From positions 36,280,754 to 36,344,753 of the forward strand of contig CM033403.1 in the NCBI GenBank assembly GCA_019426215.1: 64,000 nt of DNA, in the 5' to 3' direction. The notes below the pieces were generated by a model. It was not told the DNA's origin. It saw nothing but the letters and a program-made list of their open reading frames with translations, and did no database searches. The position numbers were made by a program, and so were the translations under genes. Origin of the DNA: Buddleja alternifolia. Taxonomy: Eukaryota; Streptophyta; Magnoliopsida; Lamiales; Scrophulariaceae. Of the stretch, positions 53,745 to 64,000 are shown one piece after another. The number at the start of each line of letters is the position of its first letter. Within the stretch, counting starts at the first letter, position 1.

Positions 53745-54420
53745 AGTTTGCATGAAGTGACAGAATAAATTCACCAAACAAAAAAATGAGCAGTTCCAAA
53801 GCCATAGGAAGGACAAAACAAAAGCAAGGAATGTTAAAACAGAAGCATTCCCAGCCAGAACTCAAATAACATGAATGTAATGTACATAGTAGATAGCACA
53901 AATACAAACAACATAAACACGCATTTTATCAATTAAGCTGCCAATTCAAAATGTGTCAGCTTACAATGTACAATCCATTACAACCAAAGCAAACAACCAT
54001 TTCAAAGATTCAACGATTCAAGTTGCACCTTCTCATGCAAACAAATAATTCGCACTCTTATCACCCATAAATAAATTTACCAAACAAAAAAAATTCAGCA
54101 GTTCAAAACCATCGGAAGGATGAAACAAGAGCAGGGATTGTTGTCGATTAAAGTTCTTATGCCTGTCAGTTTAATATTGCTCTTTCAGCTGTCGAATTGA
54201 CAATTCAAGGTAAGTAGATCAAATACACATATTAAGACTTCAATAATAAGAAATCTAAAAATAGAAACACTCGCAGTATAAACATGAAAGCAACATGTAC
54301 ATAGATAGCCCAGATACAAACAACACAGATACACATATTATCCATTAAGCTGTCAATTCAAATTCCTTCAGCTTACAATGTACAATTGAATACAACCAAA
54401 GCAAATATCAATTTCAATTA
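53745..54420. repeat. Imperfect two-copy direct repeat (~300 bp)
   Basis: Blocks AAACAAAAAAATGAGCAGTT, ACATGAA...GTACATAG, ATTAAGCTG(C/T)CAATTCAAA and CAGCTTACAATGTACAAT recur in order at 53775-54010 and 54075-54400. Confidence 0.8.
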
Positions 54421-55394
54421 TTCATAAACACACGAAATAGAAGGCGAAAAAAAAATCTGCGGAAAAAAAAAAGGACTTACTAATTACAGCTTCAAAGTTC
54501 AATTCAACCAAAACCAATCCAAAGAAACAAGATAGACATATGGATAGATAGATAGATAGAAAGATTCGAACATAATCTAAACAAACAAACATATCAACAA
54601 CACACCATTCCAAATGATAAATAAGAAACCTATACACGCATATACAAACACATATAAACTGAGAAATAAGCACAAAAACACATTATTCAATATACTACAC
54701 AGCAAACAACCATTTCACAACTGAAAATAATCAGACCGAATCATTGTACCACAATAGTTTCACATCATTGCGGGATTGACAAGTGTACATTAAAAAAAAA
54801 CTCCCAATAACAATTCAAAATAAATGGACACTTGTAACACCATTATGCGATAGAAGATCCACTCCGAAAAATAATACCTAAAACATATCCACACGCACCT
54901 ATAAATTAAAGCAAACACGAATGTGAGTCCGAAGTTTCAAATTTCCGGTTGGAATTTCAATCGAAAAGCTACAAGCAAATAAAGACGATATTATTTTGTG
55001 GGATTCTCCGACCTCGATCACGACTCTTTTGGACTAGGTCTTCAGTTGTGATTGTAAGGAGGTAATTTAAACTATGAATTCAATATTTATTTAATCCTTG
55101 TTCGTATCATTATACTCTTTCCTTAGCAACACCAAGTGTTTGTAGAATTGTCTCTGAGATTTGAGTTTGATTTTTCTCTCAAATGATCATATTAAAGTTG
55201 AAATGTACACATGTAGCTGATTGTAGATAAAATGTGATGCGGTTTTGATTGATTGATTGATTGATTAATATAAAACGATAGATTGCACTGATATGAAGCT
55301 CAATTAAATTCTTAACAAACAGTACAAGATTTTACTCCCTTTCATGCTTTTACAAAAGTTGAAAATCAGACGAAAATTCAACAAATTATGCCTA
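54421..55394. other. Spacer, no gene supported
   Basis: GATA microsatellite near 54542-54560 and TTGA repeats at 55251-55266. No coding or RNA gene. Confidence 0.5.
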
Positions 55395-55409
55395 ATAAAT
55401 TTCCTATTT

Positions 55410-55590
55410 TTTTTTTTTAATACAAGAGGGGAGGGGGATACCCTATATATAGTTTTTCAACTGAGCCATAAAGACTCTATCAAACTCCATAAAAAAGGGA
55501 GAGCCACACAACTGTGACTCCTGAGTTTTGAACCCAGGACCTCCCACTCACAAGTGGGAGGTGGTACCGCTAGGCCAAAGCCTAATTGGT
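55410..55590 (-). mobile_element. tRNA-derived SINE with 15-bp target duplication
   Basis: On the minus strand: A-box-like TAGCGGTACCA, a palindromic CCCACTTGTGAGTGGG, B-box-like GGTTCAAAACT, body GTGGCTCTCCC...GAGTCTTTATGG...AGGGTATCCCCC, and a tail that is a T-run on the plus strand. Direct repeat ATAAATTTCCTATTT flanks it (55395-55409, 55591-55605). Same family as the copy at 19801. Confidence 0.85.
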
Positions 55591-55605
55591 ATAAATTTCC
55601 TATTT

Positions 55606-56459
55606 GTCGCACTCTTTTGTTACTTTAATTCATTTATCATTTGAATTGAATCGTTTATTTTCTGAGTTTCCACTTAGGAGAACTCATTGACTGGAGTACT
55701 GAGCTGAATCCACCAAATACCCCCGTTGCTATGGTGCATTGATAATCCTAAATTTGATCCCCGTATCGTTATCGTACTCAGCACATATATTCTCGGATAC
55801 CATATCCAGACCACTTTTAAAGTGTCCAAAAATAAAAAGAAAAGTAAAAATTATGAATACCGTATCACACACAAAATTTGAGTTATCCGATATATTTTGG
55901 ATACCAGATAAAATATTTGTTTAATATTATATAATGCTTTTTGGACTAAAATAGGAAAATAGAAAATATTTTTGTTAAAAATTAACACATAAAAATTAAA
56001 TAAATGACAAAAAAATTTACAAAACTAGATAAAATTTTATTTATATCAATAAATTTATCGAATCAAATTTATTTCTATATATATAGAACTACCCTCGGCG
56101 TATCGTATCTTAAAATTTTAAAATTTATCATATTTTGTATGTATCGTATCGTACTCGTATCCGTACATCATTGCCCCATTGTTTTGGCTAAGTTCAAGAA
56201 AAATTACATGTCGACCCCTCATTTATTGTCTAATTATTAAACACACCTCTTTTATTGCAAAATTACATAAAATTCCCCTCAAGTTAAGATATTTTTACAG
56301 TTACATTTCTATGTAAGTGTATATTTAAAAAAATATATATATAATTTTATCCTTGTAAACATTACAATAAAACTCTTGAGGGAGTGCGTTGGAAGTTTTT
56401 TATAAGTGGAGTTATTTTCGGTAATTATATAATAAGTAAGGGGGCTTGTGTGTAATTTT
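55606..56459. other. AT-rich spacer with GTATCGTATCG-type repeats
   Basis: Clusters of CGTATC/GATACG words at 55765-55810 and 56140-56170 suggest a small element between them, but I could not fix ends or a target duplication. Confidence 0.4.
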
Positions 56460-57193
56460 ACCTTAAGTTTATTTCGTCGGGTTGGGATGGAAATTGGGCC
56501 GGTTAATGAAAATGACCCATGGGCATAGACCCTTAAATTTACTCCGTTTCACGCTTTTAGCCTTTTACAAATTACAAATATTGAAAATCAGACGAAAACT
56601 CCATTTCTCTCAGATTCATTTCTCTCGGATCTCTCATACATCTTCTGCGTAATATCTTCTCCACTGCGTAAGTTCATCTTCTCCACTACGTAAGTTCATC
56701 TTCTCCATCTATGCGATCTCGATAGATCTTCATTTTTTAGCATTTCGCATTTTCGCTCTCTCATTCCTGTTCTGAGATAATTAGTTATTTTTATGTAATT
56801 AGGTTTTTTGATTGTGCTGATATTCATGTTCTTACTGAGATATTTTAGTTATTTTTTTGATATTAGGTTTTTTTGATTGTGCTGATTTTGTATGATCGTA
56901 TCGATTTGATTTTGATGTTCTATGGAAATGCAAATGGTTACGGCAGCACGTTTTTATATGATTTCTCTTTGAAATTGGATGAATTCGTCTTGTTTGTTTT
57001 TCAATATTCTGATGCTTGAGGTAGTGGTGGTGATCTTCGGCTTTTCCGGGAAAGAGTAGTTTATTTCATGGTATTTTCTTCCAAGTGTGTGTATGCTTAA
57101 ATATATTAATGATTGCATTTGAATTTTGATTATACATTTCAACTTCATATCTAATTGATTTTAGATCTTTGTTTCAAATTTTCTCATCAATTA
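56460..57193 (+). promoter_or_regulatory. Promoter/5' UTR-like segment with tandem 24-bp leader repeats
   Basis: GGGCCGG and ATGGGCATAG motifs are followed at 56595-56715 by a CT-rich leader with a repeated CATCTTCTCCACT(A/G)CGTAAGTT block (two full copies, one partial), then T-rich intron-like sequence. CGTAAGTT resembles a splice donor, so the leader may hold duplicated donors. It leads into the PPR repeats. Confidence 0.4.
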
Positions 57194-57840
57194 GAGAACG
57201 ATTTAGATATAGTGGCCTATTGAATCAATTTGAACCACTAATCGGTTTTGAATTTCTTGCAGCAAGAGCAATGACGGAGAAATGTCTCATCTAGAACGGG
57301 GACAAGTGAACGATAGAATTTATTTTCTTTAGTGTAATAATACTTTGTTTAGTGTAATAATACTTTGTTGTTTCCTAATATGCTACTTTCACACCACCTT
57401 GATGATTCATATGGAGGAAATTGTTTGTTGTTATAGCCACTTCGCCTAGCAACTTCGTGTGATTAGTTTAAGAGACTTAATTGTTTATAAGCTTCGTGTG
57501 ATAAGTTTAAGAGTTTATTCTTCTGTTGATTATTCATCACTTGTTGATATAATTGTTTATATGCTTAGAAATAAAATGATAAAAATGTGATTAAGACTTG
57601 TTGATTAGAAATTTATAGAGAAATACAATTGGCTGGTGTGAAACCCAATGCTGTGACAATCCCTTGCTTGCTTCCAGCTTGTGGAAATATTGCAGCACTC
57701 GTGCATGGAAAGGCTGCACATTGGTTTTCCCTCAAAGGGGGCTTTTCAGGCGACGATTATGTAGGAAGTGCACTTATAGATATGGATGCAAATTGTGGAA
57801 AAATAGAAATTGCTCGCTGTTTGTTTGACAGGATACCTAA
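57194..57840 (+). repeat. PPR-fragment tandem unit 1 (~647 bp)
   Basis: Starts with GAACGATTTAGATATAGTGGCC and carries an exon-like CAG|CAAGAGCAATGAC, a doubled AGTGTAATAATACTTTG word, then the PPR coding piece. Units 2 (57841-58501) and 3 (from 58502) are near-identical. Confidence 0.95.
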
Positions 57841-57853
57841 GAGAAAGATTTAG
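57629..57853 (+). pseudogene. Pentatricopeptide-repeat (PPR) protein fragment, copy 1
   Basis: Pentatricopeptide-repeat proteins bind organelle RNA. The piece covers about two repeats: G-V-K-P-N-A-V-T-I-P-C-L-L-P-A-C-G, then Y-V-G-S-A-L-I-D-M, where the usual Y-A-K-C-G reads D-A-N-C-G, and F-D-R-I-P. No start ATG of its own and a stop right at the unit junction. Fragment only; upstream repeats and the C terminus are absent. Confidence 0.85.
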
Positions 57854-58501
57854 ATATAGTGGCCTATTGAATCAATTCGAACCACTAATCGGTCTTAAAT
57901 TTCTTGCAGCAAGAGCAATGACAGAGAAATATCTCATCTAGAACGGGAACAAGTGAACGATAGATTTAATTTTTTTTAGTGTAATAATACTTTGTTTAGT
58001 GTAATAATACTGTGTTGTTTCCTAATATGCTACTTTCACACCACCTTGATGATTCACATCACCTTGATGATTCACATGGAGGAAATAGTTTGTTGTTATA
58101 GCCACTTCGCCTAGCAACTTCGTGTGATTATTTTAAGAGACTTAATTGTTTATAAGCTTCGTGTTATAAGTTTAAGAGTTTATTCTTCTGTTTATTATTC
58201 ATCACTTGTTGATATAATTGTTTATATGCTGAGAAATAAAATGATAAAAATGTGATTAAGACTTGTTGATTAGAAATTTATAGAGAAATACAATTGGCTG
58301 GTGTGAAACCGAATGCTGTGACAATCCCTTGCTTCCAGCTTGTGGAAATATTGCAACACTCGTGCATGGAAAGGCTGCACATTGCTTTTCCCTCAAAGGG
58401 GGCTTTTCAGGCGACGATTATGTAGGAAGTGCACTTATAGATATGGATGCAAATTGTGGAAAAATAAAAATTGCTCGCTGTTTGTTTGACAGGATACCTA
58501 A
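57841..58501 (+). repeat. PPR-fragment tandem unit 2 (~661 bp)
   Basis: As unit 1, with a duplicated TTCACATCACCTTGATGA piece near 58050-58075 and a four-base deletion in the coding part (one CTTG lost near 58330). Confidence 0.95.
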
Positions 58502-58514
58502 GAGAACGATTTAG
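58294..58514 (+). pseudogene. PPR protein fragment, copy 2, frameshifted
   Basis: Same piece as copy 1. Loss of one CTTG (the other copies read CTTGCTTGCTTCC) shifts the frame near 58330, so even the short piece is broken. Confidence 0.85.
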
Positions 58515-59450
58515 ATATAGTGGCCTATTGAATCAATTTGAACCACTAATCGGTCTTGAATTTCTTGCAGCAAGAGCAATGACACAGAAATATCTCATCT
58601 AGAACGGGAACAAGTGAACGATAGATTTAATTTTTTTTAGTGTAATAATACTTTGTTTAGTGTAATAATACTTTGTTGTTTCCTAATATGCTACTTTCAC
58701 ACCACCTTGATGATTCACATGGAGGAAATTGTTTGTTGTTATAGCCACTTCGCCTAGCAATTTCGTGTGATTAGTTTAAGAGACTTAATTGTTTATAAGC
58801 TTCGTGTGATTAGTTTAATAGTTTATTCTTCTGTTGATTATTCATCACTTGTTGATTTAATTGTTTATATGCTTAGAAATGAAATGATAAAGATGTGATT
58901 AAAACTTGTTGATCAGAAATTTTTAGAGAAATACAATTGGCTGGTGTGAAACCAAATGCTGCAACAATCCCTTGCTTGCTTCCAGCTTGTGGAAATATTG
59001 CAGCACTCGTGCATGTAAAGGCTGCACATTGCTTTTCCCTCAAAAGGGGCATTTCAGGCGATGTTTATGTAGGAAGTGCACTTGTAGATATGGATGCAAA
59101 TTGTGGAAAAATCAAAGATGTTTATATAGGAAGTGCACTTGTAGATATGGATGCAAATTGTGGAAAAATCAAAATTGCTCGCTGCTTGTTTGACAGAATA
59201 CCTAATTGTAATTTGGTTTGCTGGAATGTAATGTTGGGAGCAAATTCAATGCATGGAAAAGCAAGAGAAACTATAGAAATTTTTCACTTGATGCAAAAAT
59301 GTGGGCAAAAGCCTGACCCTGTTAGTTTCACCAGTCTGTTATCGGCATGTAGCCAAAACAGCCTTACAGAAGAAGGGCGTTATTATTTTGAAAGCATGTA
59401 TAGGGATTATGGTATATACTCACTTTTATTTGTTCCCTTTTTAACAGGAA
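58502..59450 (+). repeat. PPR-fragment tandem unit 3, extended
   Basis: Starts as the other units. Its PPR coding continues past the point where units 1 and 2 jump back to the unit start, so this is probably the source copy or the last one. Confidence 0.9.
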
Positions 59451-59458
59451 ATGGGTAA
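58937..59458 (+). pseudogene. PPR protein fragment, copy 3 (longest), with internal 57-bp duplication
   Basis: 173 codons: the same two repeats, then N-L-V-C-W-N-V-M-L-G-A, the H-G-K-A-R-E-T-I-E-I-F repeat and Q-K-P-D-P-V-S-F-T-S-L-L-S-A-C-S-Q, ending E-S-M-Y-R-D-Y-G-I, as in plant E/DYW-type PPR proteins. A 57-bp block (D-V-Y-V-G-S-A-L-V-D-M-D-A-N-C-G-K-I-K) is duplicated in tandem, in frame, at 59060-59175. No N terminus, targeting peptide or E/DYW tail. A relic. Confidence 0.85.
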
Positions 59459-59789
59459 TAAGAAGGCTGCAAGCCAAGTCAGGTTTCACAATGCAATGAT
59501 AACAAAACAAGGCAAACGCATGCCAGCTGCAAAGGTCTGGGGTAGATCTCGAACTGGCCAGGCTCACGGCCCAGCTGCAGGTAATGGCCCAGCACCAGGG
59601 CAAGGCAATAACCTGGCTGAAGGCAATATGCCTGCTGTAGGGAATGGAGTTGCTGAAGCGAATGTGCATGCTGGGGGAATTGCTGAAGCGAATGTGTATG
59701 CTGGGGAAATTGCTGAAGAGAACGTGCCCGCTGGGGGTGATGGAACTGCTGCTGAGAACGTGCCCGCTGGGGGCGATGGAACTCTATAG
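59451..59789 (+). CDS. Small Gly/Ala-repeat ORF of unknown function
   Basis: ATG at 59451 right after an acceptor-like TTTTTAACAG; 112 codons. A basic N terminus (M-G-N-K-K-A-A-S-Q-V-R-F-H-N-A-M) is followed by Gly/Pro-rich sequence and four or five near-repeats of (A/N)E(A/E)NV(H/Y/P)AGG. Low complexity; no known domain. It overlaps the end of the PPR frame by a few bases. It may be a transposon-derived C-terminal exon, or not coding at all. Confidence 0.35.
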   Translation: MGNKKAASQVRFHNAMITKQGKRMPAAKVWGRSRTGQAHGPAAGNGPAPGQGNNLAEGNMPAVGNGVAEANVHAGGIAEANVYAGEIAEENVPAGGDGTAAENVPAGGDGTL

Positions 59790-60480
59790 ATTGCCTACAT
59801 CTATAGTATGCCTACATCTATAGTATGCCTAGTTGCCTGCTTAACATGGTCATGCCACATATGTTGTTCAATCTTGAGATTGAAACACTATAGATTCTAC
59901 ATCATTGTTACATGGTAAACATATAGTATGACTAGTATGTGCCTGCTGAAGGTTGAAACACTAAAACATTGCCTACATAACATGGTCATGCCTAGTATGT
60001 TCAATTTTGAGATTGAAACACTATAGATTCTACATCATTGCTACATGGTAAACATATAGTATGCCTAGTATGTGCCTGTTGAAGGTTGAAACACTACAAG
60101 ATTGCCTACATAACATGGTCATGCCTAGTATGTTGTTCTATTTTGAGATTGAAACACTATAGATTCAACATCTTTGTTACATGGTAAACATAATAGATTG
60201 CAATCATACGGGTTAAATGCTTTTTCCCCCTCTTTTTTCTATTTTTGGCATGCAATATATATTACTTGCATATTCAAAAAACACAGAAAACATAATTGCT
60301 TCATGACATGGTAAATACAATGAGCATTACTTGCTGATTTAATATTATATTGCTGCATATTACATTTTGATCTAAAAGCTTGCCTACAGAACATGGTCAT
60401 GCCTGGTATGTTGAAACACAATAGATTCTACATCATTGCTACACGGTAAACATAATAGATTGCAATTATACGGGTTAAAT
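59790..60480. repeat. ~135-bp tandem repeats with GAAACACTATAGATT
   Basis: TTGAGATTGAAACACTATAG recurs at 59873, 60006 and 60142 with GCCTACATAACATGGTCATGCC between; a fourth partial unit lies at 60395-60480. AATAGATTGCAAT(C/T)ATACGGGTTAA occurs at 60188 and 60455. Confidence 0.85.
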
Positions 60481-61193
60481 GCTTTTTTTCTCTTTTTTTT
60501 TTTTTTTGATATGCAATATATATCACTTGCACACAACATATGTTAAAATACTCATTCAAAAAACACAGAAAACATATTAATCGAATAACTTGAAAGTCAG
60601 ATAAATCAGATCCGATAGATCTGATCTCATCATCCTTTAAAAAGTAAATATATTTGATATCTCAAGCCGTGCATCATCTAGAAAAAATTCATCCAAAAAA
60701 TTTAACACAAAACAGAATATTTAATTATAAGAGAGTCGGATAAATCAGATCTCACGCCCCTCCCCCAATTCAAGTTCATCCGGAAAAAAATTCATTTACC
60801 ATGAAAATATAGCACAAAACGTAACAATTTAAAATTAAAAAAAATAGATAAATAGAGATCTATCAGATCTGATCTAAAATAAATCATAAGAAACCAGATC
60901 TAGAACAGATCTTATAAAAACAAGCATAATCATCAAAATCCGAGGCTCCCTTCTCGAAAACAAAATAAATTTTGATCAAAACATCAACGAAAAGAGATGA
61001 AATTTGTAACAAGAACAACTAAATTTATGAAAAAACAACAAAAAAATATGAAAAAAGTGAATCTCACAAAAGATGAATTACCTCATCTTGGATATCTTAT
61101 AGATCTAAGAGAGAGGATACGTACCGAGTGAGATCAAGAGAGGGAGAGAAAAATTAAGATTAAATTACCCCATCTTGGGTGTCTCATAGATAT

Positions 61194-61225
<32 letters not shown>

Positions 61226-61255
61226 CGACTTGAACAGAGAGAATAACGCAAAGAA
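60481..61255. other. AT-rich spacer with repeated AGATCTGATCT words, GA microsatellite
   Basis: AGATCTGATCT-type words cluster at 60600-60920; (GA)n at 61193-61225. On the minus strand the order CT-rich leader, then GAGGTAA..., then T-rich sequence resembles a 5' UTR and intron, but no coding exon follows. Confidence 0.45.
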
Positions 61256-61942
61256 GTGATGGCTGAGAATGGGGTTAACGTAAATCTTATATTGCGTGAA
61301 AATAAAGTACAAGAGGAGGGGGGTTTAAAAAAAAAAAAACAGTACAAAATATATAGTAATCTGACTTCTCAAAATCTTAAAAGACGTGAACCTTCCGACT
61401 CCACATGGGTACATCCCCTGCCTGACATTGTACAGTTTGACTTGTTCAAAAACATTTTTTTTGTTAATTTTGGTAAGATGTGTTGCCCTAGAAGTAAATA
61501 GGTTGGGCTTACTTTACATTCACATATATTTTGCCCAGCATCTAACCAGGCTACATTGTAATTTAATTTTTAAATTTTTTTGTGTGTGGGCTTTTCATTT
61601 CCTTTTACGTAATTTATCTTATATAATATGCAATTTTGTTCTCAACTTTAGGGATGGCAAAAAATCCGTGTATCAAAATTCAATCACGTTGGGTCCAAGA
61701 TGGGTAACGAGCCAGCAAATATGCGCCCCGGATTACGTCCTTTATATTCTTCATGCTACTCAATACACCCATCTTAACATCCAACTAATAAGAGTACGCA
61801 TTCCACGAGTTTTCACTTTTTATTCATTGTAAATTCTAATTTTTTTTATAATATTTAAAATCTAAACTTATAATTCTATCTTTTTCTTATGCAGGTAAAA
61901 TGAGGTGGACGAGTTGATTTTTTTTTCCATGTAGGACATTTT

Positions 61943-61988
<46 letters not shown>

Positions 61989-62244
61989 TCAACTCTAATT
62001 AATATATTCCTCATATGTGTATATCTATATACCTAACCTTTTACACATATTCCTATGGTTTAAATAGATACCGTCAACAAAATCCTTAACTTAAGCTAGA
62101 AGAGTATGCCTTCCTAATACATATTCCATGATTGATTCACTCTCATTATTATTATATTTCAAATTTTTACTCTCCTGTCAATTCCTTCAAAATAAATTCA
62201 GATGCTGCGTTTGTGGAGGGTCGAGAAGCTACGCACGACTATCA
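61256..62244. other. Spacer, (TA)n at 61947-61987, no gene supported
   Basis: Two overlapping frames of 80-150 codons (61256-61501 and 61386-61832) show no domain and unlikely composition. A short K-I-N-S-D-A-A-F stretch near 62185 recalls RNase H of plant LINEs but is too short to call. Confidence 0.45.
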
Positions 62245-63350
62245 TTTAAAAGAAAAAAAATTACATGCATTACTGGTTCACTCCAAAAGTAGTTATACAA
62301 AAGGACCTAAATGGGAATTAAAAAATTCAAATTTGTCACGACACTTTTGCTGCCGGGTTTAGCTTTATGTGAATGAGAGAATTCTTTTTTTGATTTTGTG
62401 TGTATTTACAATATAATATTATAGCCGATTTATAGACATAAAATAATAATTTCAAAAATTTATTACCTAAAGAGTAAATTCTATTTATTCATGATGAAAA
62501 TGAGAAGTCATGTAGATGAAAAGTTTTGGAAGATGAAAAAATTTTGGGAGATGAAAAGGTTTTTGAGAGTTGAATAGACATACATAAAATATAATTATTA
62601 TTTATTGGGTTTAACTTTATGTTGAGTTGAAGGGTTTCTTCTAAAAAGTCCAACTTTGGAATGATTGCAAGACTAAAGTATTTTGAGAGATGTGAATATT
62701 GAAAGACATGCATAGAAAAGTGGTGCCTAGAAAATAGTAAATTAATAATAGATGTCAAACAATCAATTACATTTTTTCAAATAATAAAAAAAATTTAAAA
62801 GTTTAAAAAATTAGTATTTGATCAAAATTAATATAATTGAGTCAAAATTAAAAGAAAAAAAAATTACATGCATTACTGGTTCACTCCAAAAGTAGTCATA
62901 CAAAATGACCTAAATGAAAATTAAAAAAATTCAAATTTGTCATGGCACTTTTGCTGCCGAGTTCAGTTTTATGTCAATGAGAGAATTCTTTTTTTGATTT
63001 TGTGTGTATTTATAATACAATGTCATGACCTATTTATAGGTACAAAACAATAATTTCAAAAGTTTATTACCTAAATAGTAAATTATATTTACCTGTGATG
63101 AAAATGAGAAGTTATGGAGATGAAAAGTTTTTGGGTGTTATAACCTATTTATAGGCACAAAATAATAAGTTCAAAGGTTTATTACCTAAAGAGTAAATTA
63201 TATTTACTCATGATGGAAAATGAGAAGTCATGGAGATGAAGAGTTTTTGGGAGATGAAGAGTTTCTGGGAGTTGAATGGACATCTCAAATAATAAAAAAA
63301 ATTCAAAATTTTAAAAAATTAGTATTTGGCCAAAATGCATACAATTGGGT
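62245..63350. repeat. ~600-bp tandem duplication plus partial third unit
   Basis: AAAGAAAAAAAATTACATGC...TTTTGCTGCCG(G/A)GTT...GAGAATTCTTTTTTTGATTTTGTGTG starts at 62248 and 62851. The TATTTATAG..(A/C)AAAATAATAA...GATGAAAATGAGAAGT part occurs three times (62430, 63030, 63150). Confidence 0.88.
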
Positions 63351-63380
63351 CAAAAGACTTCCTTCAAATATATATATATA

Positions 63381-64000
63381 CTAGCATAACCCTCGTGCTC
63401 TGCACGAAAATGTATCAAATGATTTGATTTTACAGAAATGATAGTGCTTGTTTAGATATGTATGGCTTTTTTTAATGATCTTCTGATTTGTCTCTTCATC
63501 AAATCATTGAAAGATGTGCAGCATCTAAACTTTGAGGTATCAACTGATGCTAACTAACTATTAGTTAGATAAATCAGCAAGATCTTTTCCGTTTAAGGAT
63601 ATCAAGACAATGTACTAAAAATTAAGACAAAAATTCAATTTTAATTATGCACTTAGCAGGAGTGGTGTTAATCGTCCGATGAATATTGACATTGGACTTT
63701 TTAAAATAATAACTTTTTACTTTTTCTCAATGTAGGGACAAATTTGATCGTGAAATTTGAGTCTTGCCTAAAAGGGTCATGTAGTCGGCATGCGACTTTT
63801 AAAATGCATATTAATAATTTTTGAACTATATTTTCTGCCACGTTTATAAGAAGTCTCTTAACTATATAGTTGCTTAACAAAGATATTCTGAATTATACAT
63901 TTTTAACGATTCTATTAATTAGAAAGTAACTTGCTTAAAATTTTCAAAGCAACGTGCAATCCAACACAATTGGAGTTAGTCACCTCCTTCATACACCATT
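63381..64000 (-). mobile_element. Helitron 3' terminus (minus strand), body runs off the window
   Basis: On the minus strand the sequence TCGTGCAGAGCACGA (6-bp stem, 3-base loop) is followed by GGGTTATG and the terminal CTAG at 63384-63381, then T (plus-strand A at 63380). This is the canonical Helitron 3' end: short GC-rich hairpin about 10 bases before CTRR, inserted next to T. The element extends rightward to and beyond 64000. No helicase coding is visible in the part present. Confidence 0.78.

Noticed and set aside
61386..61832. 148-codon plus-strand frame
   Set aside because: Phe/Leu/Ile-rich AT-driven composition, overlaps another open frame, no domain or gene context.
62185..62215. 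RNase H-like motif of a LINE
   Set aside because: Only about eight residues fit and no flanking LINE sequence is present.

Overview
The window looks like a repeat-rich intergenic and pericentromeric-type segment of an angiosperm nuclear genome, probably a eudicot. The evidence is plant-type retroelements (a long Copia element, chromodomain Gypsy elements, an L1-like LINE, an Au-type SINE), DNA transposons, intron-bearing plant genes and AT-rich spacers. I cannot name the species. Almost no intact host gene is visible. Most of the window is transposons inserted into older transposons and into genes, with target-site duplications (TSDs) that let the order of events be read.

Region 1 (1-18.3 kb): a minus-strand LINE (ORF1 at 16.8-18.2 kb continuing at 202-480; the start of ORF2 at 1-94) is split by a 16.3 kb Copia element of SIRE/Maximus type at 481-16788 (TSD GGAAC). 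That element has 1.9 kb LTRs, gag, pol and a long third ORF, all decayed. Its integrase is interrupted by a reversed solo LTR of a related element at 5333-6870 (TSD TAGAT). Region 2 (18.3-26.9 kb): no genes, but MITEs of hAT and CACTA type, two SINE families and a cluster of Helitron-like repeats. Region 3 (26.9-44.2 kb): a promoter/5' UTR-like stretch and four short in-phase exon candidates are spread over 12 kb. Their introns contain tandem repeats, a Tourist-like MITE, a 1.3 kb foldback element, a Gypsy fragment and a decayed chromovirus. The downstream part holds single-exon pieces of an AT-hook (AHL) gene and of proteasome ATPase RPT2. Between them lies a small LTR retrotransposon whose whole internal domain is an open, intronless PDS5-like cohesin-regulator ORF (40556-41797, minus). 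This is the most interesting object in the window.

Region 4 (44.2-55.6 kb): an F-box gene on the minus strand is split by a 2.6 kb non-coding LTR element with an internal 41-bp tandem array (TSD AGAAG). Further on are a Tourist-like MITE with TAA TSDs, 190-bp tandem repeats, three short hairpins with a shared core, an exon of a conserved plant gene interrupted by a solo LTR, and a tRNA-derived SINE. Region 5 (55.6-64 kb): a promoter-like segment, a pentatricopeptide-repeat (PPR) gene fragment triplicated in tandem, a small Gly/Ala repeat ORF, several tandem repeats and, at the right edge, the 3' terminus of a minus-strand Helitron.

Little here works as a set of cooperating genes. The Copia, chromovirus and LINE proteins are broken. 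The LTR elements at 40-42 kb and 47-49.6 kb encode no polymerase and would need proteins supplied in trans. The PDS5-like element and the neighbouring chromovirus share a tRNA-Tyr-like primer site and similar LTR ends, which suggests one family of helper and passenger. Base-level coordinates were read by eye; family assignments rest on recognised motifs, not on database searches.
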